A DNA stretch of 64,000 nt from positions 1,072,501 through 1,136,500 of the forward strand of contig NC_019907.1 in NCBI RefSeq assembly GCF_000325745.1, given 5' to 3'. This DNA comes from Liberibacter crescens BT-1 (GTDB taxonomy: Bacteria > Pseudomonadota > Alphaproteobacteria > Rhizobiales > Rhizobiaceae). Made by a program: the position numbers and the translations under genes. Below are positions 48,798-57,498 of this stretch, piece by piece; position 1 is the first letter of the stretch, and each line of letters opens with the position of its first letter. Below the pieces are notes generated by a model. It searched no databases. It saw nothing but the letters and a program-made list of their open reading frames with translations, and had not been told where the DNA came from.

Positions 48798-50132
48798 TCA
48801 AATTTTATCAAGCAACTGATCAGATGTTACAAGCTTATCTGTGACATTGATCTTGCCGAGGAGATAATCCACAACTTTTTCTTCAAAAATAGGAGCACGC
48901 AGTGAAGATAGAGCCTCTGGGGAACTCCGATAATAATTAAGTATTTTTTTCTCTTGGCCTGGAAACTTCTGCAACTGTTCATAAAGAGCAGATTTTATTT
49001 CATCCTCTTTAATTTCAATATTCGTATTTTCTCCAATAACACCCAAAATAATCCCTAACCGAACACGACGTTCGGCTAACTTATAATATTCTTCACGCTC
49101 TTTATCATCAAGAGCACCATGTGCATGTTCATGTTCATGAGAACCTGAGTTTGAATGTTGAACTTGCTCAATAATACTTTTAAATTCAATATCCACTAAG
49201 CGTTGTGGAATCTCCAATTTGTACCTATTATCAAAATAATCAAAGATTTGACGTTTAATTTTTTGTCTAGATACAGATTCATACTGTTCTTTGAGCTTTT
49301 TATGAACAAATTCTTTAAGTTGTTCTTCTGTTTCGAATCCAAGTCTTGAAGCAAGCGCGCTTTTTTCTTCATTGAGAACAGGAAAAGAAACTTTTTTGAC
49401 AGTAACATCAAAAACCACTTTTTTACCAGCAACAGCCTTATCTAGATAATCTTCTGGAAAAGTAACATCAAAAATCTTATTTTCACCAGCCTTCACTCCT
49501 AAAAGCTTATTCTCAAATTCAAAGTTAGATTTTTCTGCACCAAGAACTAGCTGAAGCCCTTCTTGAGGTCCATCTTTAAAATCTTCATCATCTATCTTAG
49601 CACGATAATCCATCGTTATCTGATCACCAATTTCAGAAACCCCAGCTTTTTCTTTATAAACAAGATTATTTTTAATAATCTTTAACATTTGCTCGTTGAC
49701 TTCTTGTTCATCAACTTCACAAACCTCACGAACTATATGGAAATCATCAAATGGCTGAATTTCTACTAGAGGCATAACCTCATAAGACAAAATAAACTTT
49801 AAATCACTGGTACCTTCCAAAAGTCCTTTAAATGCATCTTCTTCCTTAATAAGCTTAACATCTGGTTGAGTTGCTGGTTTTTCACCACGTTCTGATAAAA
49901 CAGCAGAAGTTTTATCCCGAACGACCTCATTAATAACATCTTCTAATATAGATTTACCGTACATCTTTTTAAGATAAGAAACAGGAACCTTGCCAGGACG
50001 AAAGCCCTTAATATTTACCTTATTCTTTAAATCCTGAAGGCGTTGATTAAGGTTAGCCATAAAGTGATCAGACGGAATGATTATCTCCACTTCTCGCTTT
50101 AAACCTTCTGCAACGCTCTCAATAACTTGCAT
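48798..50132 (-). CDS. tig: Trigger factor
   Basis: Trigger factor is a ribosome-bound chaperone with prolyl isomerase activity. The 444 residues have the ribosome-docking loop GFRPGKVPVSYLKKMYG (about 40-56), then the FKBP-like domain (about 165-250; GDQITMDYRAKIDDEDF), then a helical C-terminal domain. An unusual His/Glu insert, SHEHEHAHG, occurs around residues 329-338. The clpP/clpX/lon genes often found beside tig are not next to it here. Confidence 0.96.
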   Translation of the reverse strand: MQVIESVAEGLKREVEIIIPSDHFMANLNQRLQDLKNKVNIKGFRPGKVPVSYLKKMYGKSILEDVINEVVRDKTSAVLSERGEKPATQPDVKLIKEEDAFKGLLEGTSDLKFILSYEVMPLVEIQPFDDFHIVREVCEVDEQEVNEQMLKIIKNNLVYKEKAGVSEIGDQITMDYRAKIDDEDFKDGPQEGLQLVLGAEKSNFEFENKLLGVKAGENKIFDVTFPEDYLDKAVAGKKVVFDVTVKKVSFPVLNEEKSALASRLGFETEEQLKEFVHKKLKEQYESVSRQKIKRQIFDYFDNRYKLEIPQRLVDIEFKSIIEQVQHSNSGSHEHEHAHGALDDKEREEYYKLAERRVRLGIILGVIGENTNIEIKEDEIKSALYEQLQKFPGQEKKILNYYRSSPEALSSLRAPIFEEKVVDYLLGKINVTDKLVTSDQLLDKI

Positions 50133-50582
50133 TTTAACCCCTTCAGTAGCTTACATCACATGTTAAAAACATCAGAAGACATCTAATTGTTTTTAACAAC
50201 GCTTTATATAAAGATATGTAGTATTATCAACCCCTATATCTTTATATCAATTTAAAAAGAACCTATATCTATTATAAAAGATTACTAAAAGCTATCAAAA
50301 TAATCCTTATCAGCTTTTTCTTCTTTTAATTATATACAAAAAACCTAAGTATTCGATTACTTATCAAAAGTAAACACAGCAAGAAATTTTAAATCGAAAA
50401 ATCTTGTTATAGCATTAAACTGAAATTTAACCAACCTATTACAATGATACGCAAACAAAATACAAAACCTTACTTATCATTTTTATCTCTAATCTCATGA
50501 ATTAATACACCTACAATCATCTTTTAACTAAAGTGTTATGAAGTATCCCCCTGAATTATCTTTTTTATAAAGCTTTATCATT
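50133..50582. other. Intergenic region (450 nt) upstream of tig with one inverted repeat
   Basis: TGTTAAAAAC at 50161-50170 pairs with GTTTTTAACA at 50189-50198 (10 bp, 18-nt loop), 29 nt upstream of the tig start. It could be a leader hairpin or an operator. The rest is featureless AT-rich sequence downstream of livF. Confidence 0.4.
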
Positions 50583-51323
50583 CTATTGACTTTCAAAGCT
50601 TCTTCCTCCCAGATAAGCCATCTGAACTTCATGATTATCAAGAAGCTCCTCTCCACTACCACTAATGACTATTTTACCCTTACTCATAACATAAGCTCTA
50701 TTTGCTAACTTCAAAGCAGCAAATGCACTTTGCTCAACAAGTAACACAGTTAATCCATATTTAACATTTAAAATTTTTATTACCTCAAATATTTGCTTTA
50801 CTAACAAAGGTGCCAAGCCCAAAGAAGGTTCATCTAAAATCAGCAATTTTGGCCTAGACATAAGCGCACGCCCAATAGCAAGCATTTGCTGTTCACCTCC
50901 AGATAAAGTCCCTGCTAATTGCTTCTGACGCTCTTTAAGTCTCGGGAAAAGCTGAAATACATTCATTAAGTCATCATTAAAATATTTTAATTTATCAATG
51001 ACGGCTCCCATTTGCAGATTTTCATAAACCGTCATCCTTTGGAAAATTCGACGACCTTCTGGAACAATAGCAATACGCAAGTGTGCAATTTTGTAGGAAG
51101 GCATACGCGTAATCTCATGATTTTCAAAAAAAACTTTCCCAGCATGAGCTGATATACTACCAAAAATTGTCATCATTAAAGTTGACTTACCAGCACCGTT
51201 AGCGCCTATTAAAGCAACAATCTCATTGCTATAAATATCTATATCAACTCCTGCCAATGCTTGAATAGAACCATAATATGTTTCCAGATCACGCACCTTT
51301 AAAAGTAACTGTTTTTCTCTCAT
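50583..51323 (-). CDS. livF: Branched-chain amino acid ABC transporter ATPase LivF
   Basis: One of the two ATPases of a LIV-type importer. The 246 residues have Walker [16 protein letters not shown], signature LSGGEQQMLAIGRALM, Walker B LLILDEPSLGLAP, and VLLVEQSAFAALKLANRAYV, characteristic of LivF. Its ATG overlaps the livG stop by 4 nt. It is the last gene of livH-livM-livG-livF. Confidence 0.95.
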   Translation of the reverse strand: MREKQLLLKVRDLETYYGSIQALAGVDIDIYSNEIVALIGANGAGKSTLMMTIFGSISAHAGKVFFENHEITRMPSYKIAHLRIAIVPEGRRIFQRMTVYENLQMGAVIDKLKYFNDDLMNVFQLFPRLKERQKQLAGTLSGGEQQMLAIGRALMSRPKLLILDEPSLGLAPLLVKQIFEVIKILNVKYGLTVLLVEQSAFAALKLANRAYVMSKGKIVISGSGEELLDNHEVQMAYLGGRSFESQ

Positions 51324-52201
51324 AGCAAACTACCAACATTTTGGTGATCATTTTTTAAATCATCATCATTATCATCATCATCATCTCTTCCCAAATAGGC
51401 AGAAATAACTTTTGGATCATTCCTTATTTCTTCAGGAGAACCATCAGCAATCCTAACTCCATATTCTAAAACTATAACATGATCTGATATTTCCATAACC
51501 ACCGACATATCATGTTCAATCAACATTACCGAAGTACCCATATCTTTACAAATACCTACCAATAATTCATTGAGAACCAAAGACTCAGAAATATTCAATC
51601 CAGCAGCTGGCTCATCCAAACAAAGAAGATTGGGTTCTGCACACATAGCTCGAGCGATTTCAAGATAGCGCTGACTACCATACGGGAGATCACTTGCCAG
51701 ATCGTTAGCACGATCTACAAGACCAATACGCTCTAACCAATAGTACGCTTTTTGAACTGCTTCATTTGTACTATTTTTATAAACATCAAGATTCAAAAGA
51801 CCAAAAACACCATATCCAGATGCTCTCGAAAGATAGTTGTGTTGTGATACCATCAGATTTTCTAGAACAGTTAACCCGGGAAACAATCGAACATTTTGAA
51901 ATGTGCGCACTACCTTTGCATTTCGTGCAATAGAAAAATCAGACATCTTTTCAAGAAAATATTGTTTTCCTGAAGCATCTTTTAACAACAATATTCCTGT
52001 TTTTGGCTTATAAAAACCTGTAATACAATTAAAAACTGTTGTTTTTCCTGCTCCATTCGGACCAATTAATGCAGTAATTTTTCCTCGCATTATATCAAAA
52101 GACAAGCTACCTATTGCTATTAATCCGCCAAAGGTCATTGAAAGATTCTGAACTTTCAATATAAAGTCGCTTTCTAATGATTTTTTAACCACTAAAACCA
52201 T
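51320..52201 (-). CDS. livG: Branched-chain amino acid ABC transporter ATPase LivG, with acidic tail
   Basis: The second LIV ATPase, 293 residues. Walker A is ALIGPNGAGKTTVFNCI, the LivG-type signature is LPYGSQRYLEIARAM, and Walker B is LLCLDEPAAGLN. MLIEHDMSVVMEISDHVIVL fits the family. After the normal end (VISAYLGR) comes an extra tail with DDDDDNDDD, encoded by a GAT/AAT trinucleotide run at about 51360-51386 (CAT/TAT on the plus strand). It lies 18 nt downstream of livM. Confidence 0.94.
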   Translation of the reverse strand: MVLVVKKSLESDFILKVQNLSMTFGGLIAIGSLSFDIMRGKITALIGPNGAGKTTVFNCITGFYKPKTGILLLKDASGKQYFLEKMSDFSIARNAKVVRTFQNVRLFPGLTVLENLMVSQHNYLSRASGYGVFGLLNLDVYKNSTNEAVQKAYYWLERIGLVDRANDLASDLPYGSQRYLEIARAMCAEPNLLCLDEPAAGLNISESLVLNELLVGICKDMGTSVMLIEHDMSVVMEISDHVIVLEYGVRIADGSPEEIRNDPKVISAYLGRDDDDDNDDDLKNDHQNVGSLL

Positions 52202-52219
52202 AAAACTTGATCTTTCTTT

Positions 52220-53566
52220 TTAATTATTATTAAGTAACTTCTTCTTATCCAAGAGAATAGACGGTTGACGAAACCGACTTAAACCATGAGGATTCAATAC
52301 CATTACCAAAATAAGAGCCAAGCCAAACAATAACATTCGATAAAGCTCTGGGGTAAAATTCTGACCAAATATAAAAGTCATAAAACTCATATTACGCAAT
52401 ATTTCAGTACCGCCAATTATAGCAAAAGCAGCAACAGTAATACCTAAAAGAGAAGTCATTCCACCAAAAACAACAATAGTCAAAATGATTACAGATTCTA
52501 AAAATCCAAATGACTCTGGAGATATAAAACCTTGTCTTGCAGCAAAAAAAGCTCCGGACACACCTCCCAGCACTGAGCTAACAAAAAAAGATCCCAGTTT
52601 AATAAAAGTAACATTTATTCCAAGAGAGCGACATGCTATCTCATCTTCACGCACAGCTTCCCAGGCGCGACCGATTGGCAAAGAACGTAAGCGAACAATA
52701 AGCCACGCTGCTAACAAGACAAAGAAAAAGAAAACATAAAACAAAAAAATCTTATAATAGATAGGTGAAAATGGAATATTGAATACACGCGAGAAACCAT
52801 CTTGAGAAGCGTTAATCTTTATTCCAAAAAATGTCAGTTTTTTAATTCCAAAAATCCCTGAATTTCCATTAGTTAATGATCCCCAATTAACAGCTATAAT
52901 ACGAACAATTTCAGCTATCGCCAATGTGATAATAGCCAAATAATCACCTCGAAGTCTAATCGTAGATAAGCCGATTAAAACTCCAAAAAAACCTGAAACA
53001 ATAGCAGAAAAAAACACAAGGCTCCATGGAGAAAAATTAAACTTCATCCCCAGTATAGCATACGTATATGCACCTATCGCATAAAAAGCAACATACCCGA
53101 TATTAAGCAAACCTGTTACCCCAACAACAACACTTAAGCCCCACGCATGCATGATGTAAAGAAAGCCTTGTACCCCTAAATTATCCACATACTTTAAAGA
53201 TCCATGCAGACCAAGAAAATAAACAACGACTAAAGGGTAGACTGCTGTCAGAGAAAACAATACACTTAAAGAGATTTTTTTAGAGAAACGCTTAGGATTA
53301 AATTGCATTAAAAACTTAAACGAATGTTTTTTGTCCTTTAACCAAAGCAACAACACCTGTAAAACTATTTTTCCTAAAAGCAAAACTGCTAAAAAAACAA
53401 TTAATGTATTAAAACGAAATTTCCAAAGCATTTCATGATTTGCACCCTCGAAAATTTGAATACCAACAAATAAAAAAAACAATCCCAGTGATAAAGCACC
53501 TGTTATCAAAGTCTCTTTTAAAAAAGTGAATAACCCACAAAAAAACAATCTCTTAGATCTATCCAT
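52220..53566 (-). CDS. livM: Branched-chain amino acid ABC transporter permease LivM
   Basis: A 448-residue inner-membrane permease. An extra N-terminal region with several helices (about 1-120) precedes the conserved permease core, comparable to the long LivM of enteric bacteria. Core motifs are GLLNIGYVAFYAIGAYTYAI, STIRLRGDYLAIITLAIAEI and GRAWEAVREDEIACRSLGIN, the coupling helix region that touches the ATPases. GGMTSLLG comes near the end. It begins 2 nt after the livH stop. Confidence 0.95.
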   Translation of the reverse strand: MDRSKRLFFCGLFTFLKETLITGALSLGLFFLFVGIQIFEGANHEMLWKFRFNTLIVFLAVLLLGKIVLQVLLLWLKDKKHSFKFLMQFNPKRFSKKISLSVLFSLTAVYPLVVVYFLGLHGSLKYVDNLGVQGFLYIMHAWGLSVVVGVTGLLNIGYVAFYAIGAYTYAILGMKFNFSPWSLVFFSAIVSGFFGVLIGLSTIRLRGDYLAIITLAIAEIVRIIAVNWGSLTNGNSGIFGIKKLTFFGIKINASQDGFSRVFNIPFSPIYYKIFLFYVFFFFVLLAAWLIVRLRSLPIGRAWEAVREDEIACRSLGINVTFIKLGSFFVSSVLGGVSGAFFAARQGFISPESFGFLESVIILTIVVFGGMTSLLGITVAAFAIIGGTEILRNMSFMTFIFGQNFTPELYRMLLFGLALILVMVLNPHGLSRFRQPSILLDKKKLLNNN

Positions 53567-53568
53567 AA

Positions 53569-54477
53569 CTAAACTTTCTCAACTTCAGGGCGCCCTAAAA
53601 TACCTGTTGGCTTAAACAGCAACACTAAAATAAGTATAGAAAAAGTTGCAATATCTTTATACCCTACAGGTAAATAAGCAGACCAAAAGGACTCAATTAA
53701 TCCAACTAATACGCCACCCAATACCGCTCCTGACATTGATCCAATGCCCCCTAAAACGGCTGCTGTAAAGGCTTTAATCCCAGGAAGATATCCTGAATAA
53801 AAAGAAATCACACCATAATAGATTAAATACATAATTCCAGCAATAGCAGCCAAAGAAGCAGCCACAACAAAAGTTATAGAGATAATCTTATCTACATTAA
53901 TACCTAACAAAGCCGTCATTGTTGCATCTTGTTCAGAAGCACGTTGAGCTCTTCCAAAAGCAGTCTTATTAACAACAAACCAGAAAATAGACAAAAGAAC
54001 GAGAGTAACACTAATGACAACAATCTGCTTAAGAGAAATATCTAATTTTCCTAATTTATAAATTTCATTCATCAAAGGAGGTATTGCTTTATTATAAGAG
54101 CCTTGAGATGCTTGAACAAAATTAGTAATGCTAATGGAAACACCTATAGAAGTAACTAACGGGGCTAATCTGAATGATTTACGCAATGGTCGATATGCAA
54201 TCCGTTCAACAGACCAATTCCATAAACTACAGACAAAAACGGCTCCCATTAACATGATTGCCAAAACAACTATGATTGATAGCTCTGGAAAAGATGTCGT
54301 TAAAACACTAAAAATGATAAATCCAGAGAAGCCACCAAGCATGAATATATCACCATTAGCAAAATTAATCATTCTCATAATACCATAGACCATTGTATAT
54401 CCAATAGCTATGAGCCCATATATTGATCCAAGGGCTAAACCATTTATCAGCTGCTGGATAAAATAATTCATAGTCAC
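53569..54477 (-). CDS. livH: Branched-chain amino acid ABC transporter permease LivH
   Basis: The partner permease, 302 residues, first gene of the liv operon. YFIQQLINGLALGSIYGLIA opens it, then YGIMRMINFANGDIFMLGGF. The coupling region is GRAQRASEQDATMTALLGIN, and GIKAFTAAVLGGIGSMSGAVLGG is a family hallmark. No livJ/livK binding-protein gene is attached to this operon in the window. Confidence 0.95.
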   Translation of the reverse strand: MTMNYFIQQLINGLALGSIYGLIAIGYTMVYGIMRMINFANGDIFMLGGFSGFIIFSVLTTSFPELSIIVVLAIMLMGAVFVCSLWNWSVERIAYRPLRKSFRLAPLVTSIGVSISITNFVQASQGSYNKAIPPLMNEIYKLGKLDISLKQIVVISVTLVLLSIFWFVVNKTAFGRAQRASEQDATMTALLGINVDKIISITFVVAASLAAIAGIMYLIYYGVISFYSGYLPGIKAFTAAVLGGIGSMSGAVLGGVLVGLIESFWSAYLPVGYKDIATFSILILVLLFKPTGILGRPEVEKV

Positions 54478-54970
54478 CTCCTCTTTCTCAAAAACTGAAT
54501 AATATTCAATTTCTTACTGAAAAACTTAAAAACTATAGGATATCAAAAAAGACATCTCAACTTTAGATCTAAATTTTGACATAAAAATAAAATGTAATTA
54601 TCCATAAAGGATAAAATTTAGAAAAAGCTTGTTTCGCTAGGAATTATAATAGAACACCCATCATTAAACTAACAAAAAGAAATCTATTAATCAACACCAT
54701 TTTCTATTTATAATTTAAAACTCATCTTAACTTGTTCAAAAAACTAACAACCAGATTTATGCCTTAGATATCTCAGTGAAGTATATCAATATACTCTTAT
54801 CCTGCTTATGAGTTTTATAGTCTCTTGATAATATAACAAAATAATCAATAATTTATTTTCAATTATTTTTATAATTTTATTCTTTATTGTCTGAAATTTA
54901 GGTTTTTTTAAACCTACTGTTTTACACTACTTAAAATTAATGGTCTTGAGTGTGTGTTTTAGAGAGTACA
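54478..54970. other. Divergent intergenic region (493 nt) between livH and sciP
   Basis: It should contain promoters for liv (minus) and sciP (plus). A TTGACA at 54576-54581 has no good -10 partner at 16-18 nt. No operator was recognised. Confidence 0.35.
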
Positions 54971-55246
54971 ATGGCCGAAAAAATGCAATCCCGAATAAAA
55001 TATGTAATTGGTCCAGATGGAAGTCCACTAACCATAGCAAACCTACCTCCACCAAATACTCAACGTTGGGTAATTCGAAGAAAAGCAGAAGTAGTAGCAG
55101 CTGTACAAGGAGGGCTATTAACCCTTGAAGAGGCATGTCAACGCTATAAGCTGACTGTAGAAGAATTTCTTTCATGGCAATCATCTATACTGGATCATGG
55201 CCTTGCTGGCCTACGAACAACCCGGATTCAACAGTATCGCAATTAA
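54971..55246 (+). CDS. sciP: CtrA antagonist SciP (DUF1153 family)
   Basis: SciP is a small helix-turn-helix protein that blocks CtrA-activated transcription in Caulobacter and relatives. The 91 residues from ATG 54971 contain RIKYVIGPDGSPLTIANLPP, RWVIRRKAEVVAAVQGGLL and the helix-turn-helix LEEACQRYKLTVEEFLSWQ, which match DUF1153 closely. The frame extends to 54950, but AGAGAG just before ATG 54971 and the MAEK start favour the shorter form. It sits beside fliJ-like and ctrA, as in other Rhizobiales. Confidence 0.93.
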   Translation: MAEKMQSRIKYVIGPDGSPLTIANLPPPNTQRWVIRRKAEVVAAVQGGLLTLEEACQRYKLTVEEFLSWQSSILDHGLAGLRTTRIQQYRN

Positions 55247-55301
55247 ACAAAACTTCTTTTGAATATATTTCAAGACACCGTTTTCTTTAATAAGAAATTA
55301 A

Positions 55302-55331
55302 TATCCCCCCTCTTCTCGTAAACAGGGGATA
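55302..55331. terminator. GC-containing hairpin after sciP
   Basis: TATCCCC pairs with GGGGATA around a 16-nt loop, 56 nt past the sciP stop, followed by AAAATAT on the plus strand. It lies in the convergent gap with the FliJ-like gene and could act for both. Confidence 0.5.
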
Positions 55332-55341
55332 AAAATATCGC

Positions 55342-55368
55342 CTTATAAAAAACTTTATCTTTTATAAG
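55342..55368. terminator. Hairpin after the FliJ-like gene
   Basis: CTTATAAAA and TTTTATAAG form a 9-bp stem with a 9-nt loop, 4 nt beyond the FliJ-like stop on the minus strand. A run of five Ts follows a few bases later on that strand. Confidence 0.5.
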
Positions 55369-55372
55369 ATAC

Positions 55373-55723
55373 CTATGAACAAGATCTTATTATCTCTTCT
55401 CGACCTTCTAAAGAAATAACACGGGCATATTCTGATTCTAGATCAGCTAAAGCTGCCTCAATGATTTCCTGTTGCACAAGAAGATTGTCAATTGACATCA
55501 TCAAGTTGACAACACGTTGACGAGCAGACTTAGCAAATGTGGGATATGCAAAGTGATTCGAATCAGAAATACCCGATTTCTGTTCCTCCAAAATAATCTG
55601 TTGCTCCAAATCATTTGTTATTCTTCTAAATTCAGCTATCATTTTTTCCATCTGCTTGAATTGACGACGCTTTTCATTTAGTTGAAACTCTTTCAAGCGA
55701 ACTAATTCTGATTGTAATTTCAT
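55373..55723 (-). CDS. FliJ-like coiled-coil protein
   Basis: A 116-residue, almost entirely helical protein (LKEFQLNEKRRQFKQMEKMI; EIIEAALADLESEYARVISL). Rhizobiales carry a FliJ-annotated gene of this size between sciP and ctrA, and the heptad pattern agrees. FliJ is a chaperone of the flagellar export ATPase. No other flagellar gene lies in the window, so its use in motility here is unproven. Confidence 0.65.
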   Translation of the reverse strand: MKLQSELVRLKEFQLNEKRRQFKQMEKMIAEFRRITNDLEQQIILEEQKSGISDSNHFAYPTFAKSARQRVVNLMMSIDNLLVQQEIIEAALADLESEYARVISLEGREEIIRSCS

Positions 55724-56160
55724 TAATTTTCTCCTACAGGCAAAAATTCTAGCGTAAAAATATTTAAAACCCGTCTATTAAACAAAAAAACCAGAAAAAT
55801 TTCAAATTGGTTTACAAAAACCTACAAACGGTAACCTTTCGTTTACGAGCATAGTTAATAATAAAATATATCGTTTAAAGGGCAGTAAACAAAATTCTCT
55901 TAAACGGTTAAAAGTAGCGCATTATTTTAGAAAGATGGATCAAAGTGATATTATAATGTGGCAATAATGAAACATTCGATACTAAAATTGTTAAAGAGAA
56001 ACGCAAATCTATAGATAAAAAAATCAGGTAACTTATTCCCTTTCCATGATGAATCTTAATTTGTTAGCCATTTTTGATAACTTTTAAAATAAAGCGGCAA
56101 ATAGATTATAAATGTAAGTGAACTAAGGTAGCCTACTAAAATGGCAAAAGGGGATAATTG
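55724..56160. promoter_or_regulatory. ctrA: ctrA upstream region with CtrA-like half-sites
   Basis: This 437-nt divergent region holds several GTTTAC/TTAA elements: GGTTTAC at 55809-55815, CGTTTAC at 55840-55846, GTAAAC at 55885-55890 and TTAAACGGTTAA at 55900-55911. CtrA sites are TTAA-N7-TTAA(C) or TTAACCAT-like. None is a full match, so self-control by CtrA is only a suggestion here. Confidence 0.3.
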
Positions 56161-56862
56161 ATGCGGATTCTACTGATTGAAGATGACAGCGCAATAGCAC
56201 ATAGTATAGAGCTTATGCTGAAATCAGAAAATTTTAATGTATATACAACTAATTTAGGAGAAGAAGGCGTAGATCTAGGAAAACTTTATGACTACGATAT
56301 AATACTCTTAGACTTAAACTTACCTGACATATCTGGGTATGAAGTGCTGCGAACCTTGCGTCTCTCAAAAATAAAGACCCCTATACTTATCTTATCAGGT
56401 ATGAGTGGTATCGAAGAAAAAGTAAGAGGATTAGGCTTTGGTGCAGATGACTATATGACAAAACCTCTCCATAAAGATGAGCTAGTTGCACGTATCAATG
56501 CAATTGTCCGTCGATCTAAAGGACATGCTCAATCAGTAATTGTAACAGGAGATTTAATTGTTAATCTTGATAGTAAAACTGTTGAAGTAGGGGGACAGCG
56601 TGTTCATCTAACTGGGAAAGAATATCAAATGTTAGAACTTCTTTCACTTCGTAAAAACACAACGTTAACAAAAGAAATGTTTCTAAACCACCTATACGGA
56701 GGAATGGACGAACCAGAATTAAAAATCATTGATGTATTTATTTGTAAGTTGCGCAAAAAATTAAGCAATGCTTCTGGAGGTGCAAATTATATAGAAACAG
56801 TCTGGGGTCGTGGTTATGTATTAAGAGAACCTAACAGTAGAGACTATCTTGAAACCGCGTAA
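56161..56862 (+). CDS. ctrA: Cell-cycle response regulator CtrA
   Basis: CtrA is the OmpR-type master regulator of alphaproteobacterial cell-cycle, envelope and motility genes. From ATG 56161 it has 233 residues. The receiver domain (1-120) has LIEDDS, the phospho-acceptor Asp51 ([11 protein letters not shown]) and Lys in YMTKPL. The winged-helix domain (about 125-230) has [15 protein letters not shown] and [14 protein letters not shown], nearly invariant in CtrA. The frame opens one codon earlier at TTG 56158, but GGGG at 56150-56153 favours the ATG. chpT and sciP are nearby. Confidence 0.96.
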   Translation: MRILLIEDDSAIAHSIELMLKSENFNVYTTNLGEEGVDLGKLYDYDIILLDLNLPDISGYEVLRTLRLSKIKTPILILSGMSGIEEKVRGLGFGADDYMTKPLHKDELVARINAIVRRSKGHAQSVIVTGDLIVNLDSKTVEVGGQRVHLTGKEYQMLELLSLRKNTTLTKEMFLNHLYGGMDEPELKIIDVFICKLRKKLSNASGGANYIETVWGRGYVLREPNSRDYLETA

Positions 56863-56867
56863 CTAAA

Positions 56868-56957
56868 AATAAGCCTGCTACTCAGCTTTTGCATAAGAAA
56901 TAAAAAGATTTCTGTGAAACAGAGATAATTTTATATTAAACGCTAACCAGGCTTATT
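56868..56957. terminator. Long-range inverted repeat in the ctrA/receiver convergent gap
   Basis: AATAAGCCTG at 56868-56877 pairs with CAGGCTTATT at 56948-56957 (10 bp, 70 nt between). Inside, TTCTGT-GAA-ACAGA makes a second small dyad. It fills the gap between two convergent genes and may be a two-way terminator or a structured 3' UTR. Confidence 0.4.
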
Positions 56958-56987
56958 ATTAATATCATTCATAGAAATAAAGCTTTT

Positions 56988-57374
56988 TTATTTATCAGCT
57001 AAATATGGCAACTCATGAGAGTTAGAAAAATTCCTAAAGATAAAGCTTAAAATCTTACGATTAAAGGGTTTTAACAAAAAATCAGTAACACCTGCACCCG
57101 CAGCTTTTTGCATCTTTTCTAGATCTACTTCAACTAACATATAATATATAATAATATTTTTTTGTGAAAGATCGGTTCGAATATATGATATAAACTCAAG
57201 AGAATCTTCTATTGCTGCATCAACGATTATATAATTAGGTAAAGATTTTTTACAAAATTCTTTTGCTTCCTGAACATTAGAAGCTTCAGAAAAAGAAAAA
57301 CCTAATTCTTTAAATAAACAAACACCAACTCGTCTAACAACATAAGATGCATCAACTAATAGCAACCTTTGCAT
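56988..57374 (-). CDS. Single-domain response-regulator receiver protein
   Basis: A 128-residue stand-alone receiver domain. LLLVDASYVVRRVG gives only one acidic residue (Asp8) where receivers usually have two. The phospho-acceptor is Asp52 in YIIVDAAIED. The usual Thr/Ser switch position lies in IIYYMLVEV without an obvious Thr, and Lys102 lies in FLLKPF. It may be phosphorylated weakly or act as a constitutive adaptor. It is encoded just downstream of chpT, so ChpT is a plausible partner. It might be a divergent CpdR/DivK-like protein; the exact family is not settled. Confidence 0.75.
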   Translation of the reverse strand: MQRLLLVDASYVVRRVGVCLFKELGFSFSEASNVQEAKEFCKKSLPNYIIVDAAIEDSLEFISYIRTDLSQKNIIIYYMLVEVDLEKMQKAAGAGVTDFLLKPFNRKILSFIFRNFSNSHELPYLADK

Positions 57375-57498
57375 GACGATTCCCCTTGCTAACTAAAACA
57401 TGCTTATCTTTAAAACAACTTTAAACGATAGCTCCCTAATGGATAGTTAACTGTCTACGAGAAATTATGAGTATAACATACCAAAACGGTACTGAAGA

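Noticed and set aside
48678-48905. 75-residue plus-strand ORF before tig
   Set aside because: Its 3' half is antisense to tig and it has no recognisable motif.
54576-54604. TTGACA as a -35 promoter element upstream of sciP
   Set aside because: No acceptable -10 at 16-18 nt, and it lies 370 nt from the start.
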